NCBI GenBank assembly: GCA_963575645.1 | Contig: OY754466.1 | Coordinates: forward strand, 18,392,001-18,456,000 | Length of the DNA stretch: 64,000 bases | Direction: 5' to 3' | Origin: Xanthostigma xanthostigma | Lineage: Eukaryota; Arthropoda; Insecta; Raphidioptera; Raphidiidae | Part shown: positions 11,636-24,700 of the stretch, one piece after another | How positions within the stretch are numbered: position 1 is the stretch's first letter | Layout of the letters: each line of letters starts with the position of its first letter | The notes under the pieces: generated by a model | The model's database searches: none | Told to the model about the DNA's origin: nothing | The model's input: the letters and a program-made list of their open reading frames with translations, nothing else | Made by a program: the position numbers and the translations under genes

Positions 11636-12296
11636 ACTAGCCGTTATCCGCGGCTTCGCTCTCGATTATACGGATGCGTTCCCGTTATTTGGCATAGTTA
11701 CTCTTTTGTCGACGCAGACACCCACTGAGAACAGATTTTATGCAAATCCTATCCAAAACGGATTTTTCACCTACCATCACACATGCTCTTGCTCTCTATC
11801 TCCATCTCTCCCTTTCTGGAATTATTATATTGACCTTCCCATCTACACGAGGCCTGGGCAAATGGCGGCTTGCGAAGCATTTTATAAATTTTAGAAAAAT
11901 AGTAAAGAAACAGCAAGGACCAGAACAGACGAAAAAAGGACCTAAGGAGCTTTTTTTTTCTTTTGCTCTCCAAATGCGGAAATAGAATGTGAAGACCTTT
12001 TTTTTTTGCTCTGCAAATTTTTAGCCCGCGGTCAAATTTTCATCAGCTATGTGGCCCGGCGATCAAAAGATTTGCCCACCCCTGATCTATACCCACCCAC
12101 GTAACAACTCACATCCATAGTATGGTAGGTAAAAAATCCATTTTGGATAGGATTTGTATACATTCCGTTCTTAGTGGGTGTCTACGTCGAAAAAGGAGTA
12201 CCTATGCCAAATTTCAAGTCAATCGGGCGTATAGTTTTGAAGATCTCGTGATGAGTCAGTCAGTGAATGGTATTTCGCTTTACAATATAGATAGAT
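11636..12296 (+). mobile_element. RTE-type LINE 3' end, interrupted copy
   Basis: It begins ACTAGCCGTTATCCGCGG with CTTCGCTC, a common head of RTE 3' ends, and ends GTGATGAGTCAGTCAGTGAA with TACAATATAGATAGAT. The left and right halves share an inverted block, GGTAGGTGAAAAATCC-type sequence. About 11826-12060 is an unrelated insert. A second, opposite copy of this kind of end is at 40330-40800. Confidence 0.5.
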
Positions 12297-12356
12297 GCTT
12301 AGCCACTGCTCAAAAGTGAAATATGGTTACGCTACACTGCACTCGACCCAATGGTA

Positions 12357-12760
12357 TTATAATAGAACACATGTTTTTGACACTTTATTTTTGATTCCCG
12401 AATTCTTACCGTGTTTTTTATCGCAGCGTCTCATGCTATCCTGACGCTCCTTGGCAACATTAAATATTTCTTGTTGAAACCTATGCAATATTATTCTATA
12501 AACACCTATAATGGGGCTTTTATTGTTCTGATCTATGCTATCGCACAACATTTTCGACGTAATTCCGTAAGTTTCGATTTTTTTACGAGTTTTCGATTCT
12601 AGTGTTGTCAAACCCGTCAAATCATGCGTATTCGTTGGCTCAAGAACAAACCTTTGTTGAGGGATCGTGAAGACTGTCGTGTCGACCGACTTCAACCATT
12701 CCGATTTTAAGATTTCTTCTATCGAAATCCGATCGCTGGGTTGTTGTTGAAGCATTCCCT
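12357..12760 (-). CDS. Nim1: Nim1 coding exon 8: C-lobe end and C-terminal tail
   Basis: The acceptor TTCGTTATTGCAG precedes 12760. The exon encodes residues 279-412, from EGMLQQQPSDRISIEEILKS (end of the kinase C-lobe) through KSPIIGVYRIILHRFQ to a Lys-rich tail and CVLL, then TAA at 12359-12357. The open frame continues upstream to an ATG at 12791, but that part is intron. Confidence 0.93.
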
Positions 12761-15700
12761 CTGCAATAACGAAAACTGATTGCACTTCCATTCAAAATTA
12801 TCTGTTAAATTTATTAAGAAGTAAATATTTGGTTAGCCGTTATGAAATCTGGTTAGCAATAAAAATCAGCCGTAAAATCATATTTGGTCAGCATACAAAG
12901 ATTTTGTTTGCAATAAATAAAAATCGGGCTGCAATCCATGTTCTGCAAATAATTTAAATAAGGGTCAGTACTTTAACCATAAGCGGGCAGTAGCAATTTT
13001 ATGTAATATTATTACTTGGTCAACAAGATTTCAAAATTGGTCAACATGGAAAACATGTCTGACGTTTTGTTTTGCGATAACTGGTATATACGTCTCTTTC
13101 CGTAGACAGACCTCTCTTGATCTATGCGCGAAAGTGATGTGAACAGCAGAGCGTATTCTAAGTAAATTTGATAACTACGCAGTGTGATCTTATGGGGAGG
13201 CGATAGATCTATGTACTTGGTTTTCAAGTAGGTAATCAAATTTTTTTTAACTCCACAAGACCTCATTTACAACTGCGTATTTTAATTTTTCAACTGCGCA
13301 AACCGTGATCAGTTGCGCCTTAGGCTACGGTTATAGTGGATGCGTTTTCTGACGAACTGATGTTCTGACAAACACTTCAGAATTGTTGGTCAGATATTGA
13401 TGGTTATAGTGTATGCGTATTCTGTCTTGACAAATTGTTGTTTCAAGTAGCATTTCTAAACTTTACTGAGATGGATAATAATAATTTTAAGAATATTATC
13501 AGTATTTAGAAAACCCTTTATTAAAAGTTTTACTTCTGACGGGAAAAAGTGAATATGTAAACAAAGTGTTTGTGTCGAGACAAATTAACAGAGAGTATCA
13601 TATACGTTATTTCCACAATTATTGGAGCAGCCTAACAAATTTGCAGAATATTTTAGGATATCTCCAGAAACATTCAATTATATCCTTGAAGGAATTAAAG
13701 AAACATATCTATAAGCAATCAAATTTTCATCTCTTTAGCAATTGTGTTCCATTTTTGACGGGAAGGTCTCTATTATGGTAACTTTTCTGGTTCATGTCCC
13801 ACAAATATCTGTTTTCCAACACTAATGATATTAATTTTTCAACAACCATGTTTAAAAATAACAATATTCGCATCAATTCGCATTAAAATATCAAACACGT
13901 TTGAACGATTTCGTTGTTCTGACAAGTTCGCACGTAATCTGAAGAACAATTTGCAAGCACTGTAACCGCAACAATATATTTATGTGTGTTTGATTCATTT
14001 GAACTACTTCTGACGTGTTCGTCAGAAAACGCATCCACTATAACCGTAGCCTTAGAATACGCTAGGAAGGATATAAGAACGAAATATTTGGTTTACATTA
14101 TTTATTTATGTATAAGGAATAATGTGCATTCTTCAAAATTATCCTATTATCTTCGTCATCCACATTTCCAATGCTTATCCTTGATTCACCAGAAAACAAA
14201 ATGCGCTTCCAGTCTGATAATTCTTTCAATAAAAATCGAGTGATGCGTTAATTTTCACCAGTAGTATACTTTTAATTGGCTATCGCTAGTTTCTTCCTAT
14301 TTCTAACTAATTTTAAATGCAAATGTACAACAAAACCATACAAAAGAAAAATAAATAGAATTATTTCAATCAACTTGGTTCTACCAGTGCAAGTGTTATT
14401 CTGTAAAATGCTTACCGATGAGTCGAGTGCAGGGTTGCGAAATGAATGAAGGAATGACGTAACGACCGTTGACGATGCAATCTTTCAGTTTGACGACGGT
14501 GTTGGCGCGAAACGGCATGACGCCCGTCACTATAAAGTAGAGGAGGACGCCGAGAGCCCACGTGTCCACACTTCGGCCAATATAGTGCTGGTCTCGGAAG
14601 AGTTCGGGCGCAGCGTACGGAGGCGAACCGCAAAATGTGTTCAGATGTTCGTCGGGACCTTACAACAAAATCGAAGAAGTCTATGAAAATTATGGAGTAT
14701 TTGATAATTTTTGAGGTAGAATTTATAGCAGGCCCGGGGCGGTTTTAACGACGTTGCAGCCGATACACTGACCGGCGGGGCCCGCACCCATTGTTCGTAG
14801 TGAACAGAAAATCACATCGCAATCGCTGCTTGTAGAATAATGGAAAATATCTTAGAAACATGTCTGCTCGATGTCTGGAACAATTCAAATTAAAAGTAGA
14901 TTTTAGCACTACGTAGTTTTTTTTTTAACACGCTTATATTAGCTTGCCTGTATGTATGTAAAGGAATCTCTCAGCGTTATTTTCACCAATTTCAAGAAGT
15001 CTGATTAACCTGAAAATTTGCATACGTGTCAAGGGCCGATGACAATATAAGTATTTCATAAAAATAAATTTAAATTTAAAAATTTTGACAAAAATTTGAA
15101 TTTGAAAATTTGAAAAAAAATACTTTTAATGTCGTTTTGAGACTAAAAATTAAGATAATAAATTTTAAGAAACTAAAAAAACACGCTTTACTAGCAAACC
15201 GAAGTAAAATGTAGAAAGTGATTATTAACAAAATAATTCAATTATAGTAAAAAAGCGTAGGGTGCCAATTACTATACTTTCATTATAACTCTAATTTTAT
15301 AAATAGCTACCGATGAAATAATTGTAACATTTAATATCAAGTTTTCTAACAATAATTGAATTATTTTGTTAATAATTCTTTTCTACTTTTTAGTTTAATT
15401 TGCTATTATTGTCATTGTGGTTCAGTATAAAGGTACTTTGAAAGCAGATTTAGCGATGAAAATCGTATCAGGAACTGAGTATAATATACTACAGTAGAAC
15501 CTCTGTAAGTGGAACTTCAAGGGAGACCCCAAAAAATTCGAGTTACAGAGTTTTCGATTTATATAATGGATTTCGACTTAGGCGGATTTTGTAAGGAAAT
15601 ATTCGACTCGTAGAGGTTAAGATTCATTCTAATTAATTTTGAGTTGCTATGTTCGAGATACAGAAGTCAAATTTATTTTTCCGAGTTATGGATAGAAAAT

Positions 15701-18700
15701 GTGTGCCGGAATGACTTGTAGGGACTCACTGATTATTTCGACCTATAGAGGGTTGAGACTTCGAATAATGGTGGCTTTGGGGCTTGAAGGGAAGGGAACA
15801 AAACATTTTTTGTTTTGTTTTGGGGGTTTTCGACTTATCGAGGTTCGACTTAAAGTGGTTCTACTGTATTTAAGGTGACCGTTCACTCAGGTTGTAAATA
15901 AACAAAGGTGTCGGCCAATTTCAAACTGATCGCAAAAGGCATTTTACTACTACTATTTATTTAGCTGTAATTAGAAATTAAGCATCGCAAAATTTGGTTT
16001 GTGGCTTAAAAATTTCAAAAACACATTTTTTCGTCTTGAATCTTAAAAAACGTGGATATTTCTTTACGGAGTTTCAAATTGCGGGAAGTCTAACATTTTG
16101 AAGTTTTTCTTTATAAATGTACGTTAAAAATACTGTGAAACTTAGCTTGTTCAGCAGTTTTTTTGTGTTAAACTTGTGATATTTTTGTGATTTTAAATCA
16201 TTTAATTTAGATCAAACAATATTTAAAAATCGGGCTCAAAGAATCAGGGGCGGCGGTTTATATTTTTTCACGGTATGAAGTAAGATAATGATTTGGCCTA
16301 TTGGTATATATATTCGTTCGTTCCCTCACACTTCGATAGTCGCCCTGGGGTGCTCTGAATCGGGAAGGTGACCAAAAATGTTTTTGAACTTATATATCGC
16401 AGTAGGTATATATCTCAGAAAAAACTTATATTTCAAAGTGATTGAAAAAGGACAATGCCCAGCCCTGCGTACACTGGACATATGAGCAGAATCGAATTTC
16501 GGGGACAGTACTGTTGAAAACTTTTTCCAAAAATGTTGGTATGGAATTCCATACCACTGCTAATTCAGGGTATGGAGTGCTCCATACCAACCATACCGCA
16601 AACGCCGCCCCTGCAAAGAATGATACATAATTCTAAGTTAAAGATTTTCGAAATTCACGCATTTTGTGTGTACACTGTACACACACATTCAATTATTGTT
16701 CGTAATATAGAACTATGCGGGTGAATAAGAAGTCATATTGAACAGCTGGTGAACAGTCGCCTTAAAATATTCATATAGTCTATATGTTACGGTTAATACA
16801 AGAAAGTAGTTTATTCGCGAATTAACCAATGTCAAGGATTGGTTAATTCGGGTAATTAGCCGATTAATTCGCGAATTAACTACTTTCTTGTATTAACCGT
16901 AACATATATACTTTTATTATACATAATATACCGAGCATAGTAATAAAATCCGAACCATAAGGGTGCAAACATATATACTTCTGTCTTTTTTTAAGCCGTA
17001 ATAGCTTGTTGGTTCTGATTGGCTAACGCCATAGATAAAAACATACAACTTTTGATAAAGAGAGATATACCCCATAGTCATACTAATGTATATAATATAT
17101 ATTGTCGGAATAATCAAGGAATTACTTCGAAAAAAGAGACGCAGATGTATTTTCGATACGCTTTGTTGCCTTCGCTCGCCGCACTTTGAGTAAATAGACA
17201 TAATTATTATATATAAATATATATGATATAGTCAACTGTCAAACCTTTGGTAAGTTTCGTGCTGAATCCAAAATCGCCCAACTTGACCAAACTCGGTCCT
17301 GCATAAAAAACATTTTCAGCTTTAATGTCGCGATGAATAAAGCCTTTATTGTGCTGAAAAAATAAAACAAACGACGCGTTATTAAACAAAATTATCCACA
17401 TTATTATTAGACGCGGGTTTGTTAGGATAACGGCGTGCGATTCAATGTAAAAATGACATAAATATTGATTCATTTCTTACTTTCGAGTGACGACAGGAGT
17501 GCACAAACGACCACGCACAGACCTGATAGGATTTGGTTCTCGGTTAAATTGTAAAATGATTTTATTTTATAGGTTAAAGGTAACTAAGAAAATGTGTCCA
17601 CAGGCGCATACTGCATAGTCTAAAAACTAATAGATTTTTAGCTACAGATATGTTTAGCGAGGTTTTAGATATAGGGATATCCATTGAATTCACAAACATG
17701 TTCCAAGTTTAACATTTGTGCTTTTTTAAGAAATAGAAAATATAGTCGAAAATTAAGTAATGTTGGAAGGTGTCACCTATAAAATAATAATGTCATATTC
17801 GGATTCAGCGCACTCGAAAACATATTTCTAGAGCTTAGGATTATTTAAGATTGTGAATTCAATGGATATCCCTGTATCTAAAATCTCGCTAAACATATCT
17901 GTAGCTAAAAATCTATTGGTTTTTAGGTTATGCGCCCATGGACACTTCTTCCTTAGAGTATAAAATAAAACCGAGAATCAAAGGTTTGTGCGGGGTCCTT
18001 TGTTTTCGCATAATAATAATTAATCAATTGATACTCACAATATATTGGACGGCTAAAACGACTTGACAAAACAAATTTTTGGCTTCACCTTCGGGAATTC
18101 TTCCGTCGGATGATATTTTATTGAATAATTCTCCACCTTTGGCGTATTCAGTTACTAAATGTATTTTTGTGTACGTTTCGACTACTTCAAATAATCTGAA
18201 AAAAGAGCATGCTTATACACCGAATCAATATTGTTAAAATTCACCTAAAAAATTTCAAAATTCAACCAAAAAATTGTCTAAATTCAACCATGATAATGAT
18301 TACAATCATTAATTATAACCATTTTTACCCTATTAGTCCTTGTCATTCGTAAAGAATTTGGACAGTGAAATATTTTATTCTAACGGTTCAATAGTTTTCG
18401 AGTTTTGAAATAATACACACACAAACTTTTTTTATGTTAGTTGCAAATATTCATTATTTAGTCTATAGTTAAATTTTCTACTTTATTTTACCTTATAATA
18501 TTGGGATGGTGAATGGCTTCCATTGTCGCAATTTCTCTCGAAAGCATTCTCCTTGTTTTATGGTCTAATTTACTTTTATCTATTATTTTTATTGCCACTT
18601 TATCTAAAAACGAAACGCCGGATTATTGACAGGGCCGGATTACAGACGGCCGCGAATTAGTGAAATTCTACCATTACCAAAACAGAAGACATAATACTAT

Positions 18701-21700
18701 ATTCAATATATATTACATATTAATTAATTATTATATTTAACGCAAATCTAAGGTGTGTTCCGAAATATAACCCAGGAAACTGGCTAGTGCTAAGGACGTC
18801 ATGAATCCGACGCCATAATTGTACTGGTGTGCTATCACGTTGTACTGGTGAGACAGATGTGACGTAGCATAAATATTTAACCAAGCGTGTGTACATCAGA
18901 CTTTGTGGAGTTTTTTATTTTATTATTTGCAATAATGTCTTCTCAACAAAGTAAACAATTACTTTTGGTGGACGAAGGAAATAATAATACGTCAACGCGC
19001 TGGCCAGTAAATTTCGGAACAAATCAATAGTATAGCGTCGATTCATGACGTCATTAGCACTGACTATTATACTGGGTTTATATTTCGGAACACATTCTTA
19101 GTACATTATACAGTGTGGTCACTTAAGTGTGCAACATATGGGAAAATTTTTAGTTAAATGCACAACCAAAATACAAATATTGCCAAAAGTTGGTGCATGT
19201 CCGATAATCATTTTAGGTGCTCTTAGAATTGTTGAAACTCAAACAGCATACAGGGTGGGTCAAAAAATATAAAAATTGTACAAGAGTAAAGTGCCCTTAT
19301 TTCAAAAAATTCAGCGAAATGTTATGAGAAAAAGTTGTTTAGAATTAAAATTTATGCCCAAATAGCAAAACATGGCCTTCTAAAAAAAACATTTTTTTTT
19401 TTGAAAAACCAAAATTATAATTTTTTTGAAAATTTTTTTTTATACTTACCTTAAACACACTAATAAATTATTCAAAATCAAATCAATTTCGCATAACTTT
19501 ATTCAAATTCAGGCATATTTGTAAAATTAACTTAGATTTTTAATTTTTTATGGAATCACAAACTATATTTGTTGCAACGATATTAAACAGCCTGTATGCT
19601 GTTTGAGTTTCAACAATTCTAAGAGCACCTAAAATGATTATCGGACATGCACCAACTTTTGGCAATATTTGTATTTTGGTTGTGCATTTAATTAAAAATT
19701 TTCCCATATGTTGCACACTTAAGTGACCACACTGTATATGCCACTACGCGGCGACACTGTCAACTGTAATTTGAAAGTCGCGTAAAAGAAAAACTGAAAT
19801 TCTTATTTCACAATTGCGCGACTGCTTATAGTACTAACAGACGGTCGAACTTGGTTCGAAGCGGACAGCGGATCTGGTCCGCTTCGTACCAAATCTGTTC
19901 GTCTGTACAGTAGTCTGCGTGTCCGCCCGGTTCGATGGGAACAGATTCGGTCGTCTGTTGCAAGATCCGCCGTACCATGTCCGTTGTCGGACCGGACCAA
20001 GTTCGACCGTGTGTTAGCACTATTAAATTCGTTAATAAATCACAACATTTTTTTTTCGACAACAGCTACGGCATCTGACGTACGTTAATGAATTACTACC
20101 TTAAAAAGAAAGTTAAATTTCTAGTCGTGTCGACTATACCGACACACACCCGAATTCATGTCAGTAGGGCAGTGGCGGTGCAGCGTTTAGTTGCACGTTC
20201 AGCCGCATGAATTCAATTAACTCTACTTTGCGTAAATAAGTGCAGTTCAGTAAACAAAAAAAAAAAAAATAGGTACCTCTTGTTAACTGATGGACGGCTA
20301 ATTTTACTTGAGAAAAGTTCCCACTTCCAATATCACCAGAAAATCTATAAAATCCGACCCTTTTGCCGAGAGCAATCTGAAAGTAAAAAAACGAAATCAC
20401 GTTATTGTCGTTCTTTTTTTAAGTACTGCTCAGTTAGTTAAAACGCGATTCCAGTCCTATTCCTTGATTTATAATAAACACAATAGTGAAAACCCGATCA
20501 AAAATTTATTCGATCTAATAGTTGGAGCGGCGACCGTACAAAATGGTTCCGATATTATAGTGCGAGATCCGGTATTAGAAATATATACCCTCATCTGTTA
20601 TGTGATGATGACAAATATTATACGTTAGATCGAAGAATCTCGTTATAGTTTAAGCTCCCATGACACAAAAAGTTACCCCAAAGAACACCTCAAAATTATA
20701 AAGTGAAAATGGCTGAAAAACATGTCAGAAACATGTTACGCCCGCCAGACAAGTAAAAATTTGTTAATTGTTATTTTTTATGAATTTTTGAAATTTAAAA
20801 AAAAAACATGATTTTACTTTCCAAAACACCTGCTTGAAATTTATACAATTTGTAGTAAATAATGTACCATTTTTGAAAAAATTGGTCTGGCTGACAATTT
20901 TTGTTAATAAGCTAGCCAGACTTCATTTGTTATAAACTATTTTTTTTATGAAAATACATTTCATAACACCTCCTTGAATTTTTTTTTAAATAAAGTTTAA
21001 GATCTCTTCTATCTAATACAACTGGTCTGGCTGACAATTTTTGTTAATTAATGTGCCAGACTTCATTTGTTATAAATTATTTTTTTTATGAAAATACATT
21101 TCATAACACCTCCTTGAATTTTTTTTTTAAATAAAGTTTAAGATCTCTTCTATCTAATACAACTGGTCTGGCTGACAATTTTTGTTAATTAATACCTCTA
21201 ATATGCTTTTTAGTCCAGTCGGTGGAGGCAATTTTAGACCAAAAGCTCCAGAAATTCGCAAACAGACTCAATTTTTTTTTATAAGTAGTTTAAAGTGTAC
21301 TGATTGAAATAAAAAAAAAGTTCATTCGTCTATCGATTTCCCAAAGTCAAAAAAAATTTTGAAAAAAATTTTTATTTTCAAAATTCTTGAATATTTTGAG
21401 CTGGGATAAAGATAGAGATAAATAACAAATACTGTATTGTAAAGGACGTTTTTTTCTATAAAAAAGATATCTTGTACTTTTTTCGTCAGAGCTATAGTTT
21501 ACCTGGAAAAAATTCGGAAAGTTAGTAAGTCATCTTGCGCCGGCAAACAAGCAATTAAAATCACTTTGCAGAAGCAAGAATCATTAAATTTTACTAAAAT
21601 GTTTATAACATTATTTGTCTAGAAATGCATATTCTAAATATTCCAAATAAAAAATTGAAAAAAAAAACAAAATTTTCAAAAAAAATTCAAAATTTGCAAA

Positions 21701-24700
21701 AAAAAATTCAAAATTTGCAAAAAATTTTCGGAAAATAATTTTTTTTTGTTTTTGGCGTCGGAACTATTTTTTTAGGTTTTTTGGACAATTCTAAAGAAAA
21801 AAGGTCTCTTATGATTTTCCTATAAAATGGACCGTTTTTGAGATATTGCATTTAGAAAGTTCGAAAAAATGCGTTTTTCGTACTAAAAATCGCTGCAATA
21901 TGACGGTGTTTTGTCAAAAATCACTATCACTACATCTGTATATTATAAGCGTTAGACTGGCAAAAATTCGAAAATGACTCGACCGATTTTAATACTTTTT
22001 TTTGTTTTGTTCGCCTGAATACAGCGGTGGTTTATTAAAAAAAAATCCAAAGGAACAGCCGAAAAATGGAAAAATTCAAAATTTTTTTGTATATGTTCAT
22101 GATAGTCCCAATAATATTTTTGTGGAAAGAAAAACTGCAATATAAACTCAGAATATGGTGGAGCTACTATTGTCACTGCTGAGCGGAGCACAGCCCCGTA
22201 AAGCGAAAAAAAAAATAGTCGCGGCGCTTTAAAATTAAGTCTGACAGTAAAAAACAATATTTTGATAAAAAATGTATTAAAGTATATAAAAGGGATCTAG
22301 CGTATTAATTTAGAATAAAAAAAAAAATTTTTTCTAGTTAGCAACGATTATACCATATTTTTTCATTAAAAAATGTGGTCGCAGCACTTAAGAAATGAAG
22401 CCTGTCATAGTAAAAAACATTTTTTCGCTGACAGACCAATTTTTATGCGGAAAATAGATGTCAAACCTTCTTTCAGAAAAAAATTAAGGTGGTGTTTTGA
22501 CGCGCCCGTTGTAAAAGCTTATTTAAAAAAAAAAAAAACAGCGCGGCGCTTTAAAATTAAGTCTGTCATAGTAAAAAACAATATTTTGATAAAAAATGTA
22601 TTAAAGTATATAAAAGGGATCTACCGTATTTATTTAGAGTAAAAAAAAATTTTTTTTTCTAGTTAGCAATGATTATACCATATTTTTTCATTAAAAAATG
22701 TGGTCGCAGCACTTAAAAAATAAAGTCTGTCATAGTAAAAAACATTTTTTCGCTGACAGACCAATTTTTATGCGGAAAATAGATGTCAAACCTTCTTTCA
22801 TAAAAAAATTAAGGGGGTGTTTTGACACGGCCCTTGGAAAAGCTGATTTGTTTATAAAAAAACGCTGTCACGGCGCTTAAAAATTGAATCTGACATGGTA
22901 AAAAACATTTTTTTAATGACAGGCATATTTTTATGCATAGAGGACATCTTAAACTTCAGTTGTTTTTTTTTTTTACGAGGTGTTCCTAAATGCCTGTGAT
23001 TGGTCTTGATGCATTGTTGCTGTGCATTCAAAATAAAGTCTGGCACATTAATTAACAAAAATTGTCAGCCAGACCAGTTGTATTAGATAGAAGAGATCTA
23101 AAACTTTATTTAAAAAAAAATTCAAGGAGGTGTTATGAAATGTATTTTCATAAAAAAAAATAGTTTATAACAAATGAAGTCTGGCTAGCTTATTAACAAA
23201 AATTGTCAGCCAGACCAATTTTTTCAAAAATGGTACATTATTTACTACAAATTGTATAAATTTCAAGCAGGTGTTTTGGAAAGTAAAATCATGTTTTTTT
23301 TTTAAATTTCAAAAATTCATAAAAAATAACAATTAACAAATTTTTACTTGTCTGGCGGGCGTAACATGTTTCTGACATGTTTTTCAGCCATTTTCACTTT
23401 ATAATTTTGAGGTGTTCTTTGGGGTAACTTTTTGTGTCATGGGAGCTTAAACTATTAGAGATTCTTTTCTGTGCTAAATGCCGACGAATCTCTATAATAT
23501 ATACATTGATAAATCGCATATGGGTTGCCTAGCTTAATCACGAACCGATGCTCTCAAATTAAATAAATTCTAATTAACTTTTTTGGATCAACTTTCCCGA
23601 TTTGTTAATCATAAAAATCGAGCCTAAGATGAGAGAATATGACTCAAATAAAATGTTAACAACACAAATAAACTCAAAGTACACAGAACACAACTATTTA
23701 CAAGGTATGTTTATGTGGATGATCTATATTTATGTATAGAATCAATGGTATATTCCAATTCCTTGTGTCATATTCTTTCATTTTAGGCCTAGCACACATG
23801 AAGAGCGTTCAACGCGCGTTGGCCCAACGCGCGTTTACAATTTCTATACAATTGTATATAACTGTTTATATGATAACGCGCGTTATAAACAGTTATATAC
23901 AATTGTATAGAAATTGTTACCGCGCGTTGGGCCAACGCGCGTTGAACGCTCTTCATGTGTGCTAGGCCTTAGACTATAGATTTTTATGATTAACATCGGA
24001 AAAAATTATTCAAAAATTTTTTTTTACTTGAGATTGTCGAAATATGTGAAAAAGGTGCTTAGTCATTATTATAGAGGAAAATTCGCTTTAACAGAAGTAT
24101 TAAGTAAATTAATCTAATTATTTTGGATTGTTATTAATAGTTGTAAGTGTAAAATAAATCAGTGTTGAGTTTAGAGATGCCACGAATATTCGGCTACTAT
24201 TCGGTATTCGGCTACTTTTTTAATATTCGGTATTCGGCTACTTTTTTTAATATTCGGTATTCGGCCGAATGTTGCGTACTATTCGGCCGAATATCGAATA
24301 TCAAATCATGGGGAAAAACGCACATATTACTCAAAAATATGCGATTTTTTTCTTAAATAGTATAATTTTGTAACGCTTTTAGTGACCAAACAGTGATATT
24401 TTTTAGTAATAAGGACTATTAATAACACAATTTGATGTAACAATGAACAAAAAATAATGCGTGTCGTGACACGGTCTAGTTGCGCAAATGAAACAAATAC
24501 GCCCGCAGCGTTGCTACCGCACGCTCCGTAAAGGGACAAGTCGTAACCTGTCACCCGCGAAATGTACAAATAATTAGCCGAGCATTCGGCCGCCGAATAT
24601 TCGGCGCTTCGGCCGAGAACATGGCCGAATATTCGGTATTCGGCAAAATCACTATTCGTGGCATCACTAGTTGAGTTTAGTTAAAATTATTGGAGAAAAA

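Noticed and set aside
18625-18660. hAT-like terminus CAGGGCCGGATTACAGACGG
   Set aside because: No partner end within Nim1 introns 3-4; probably a truncated fragment.
22373-22880. Two related + frames beginning MWSQHL
   Set aside because: They are repeat units of the modular foldback element, low in complexity (Lys/Phe-rich from A/T runs).
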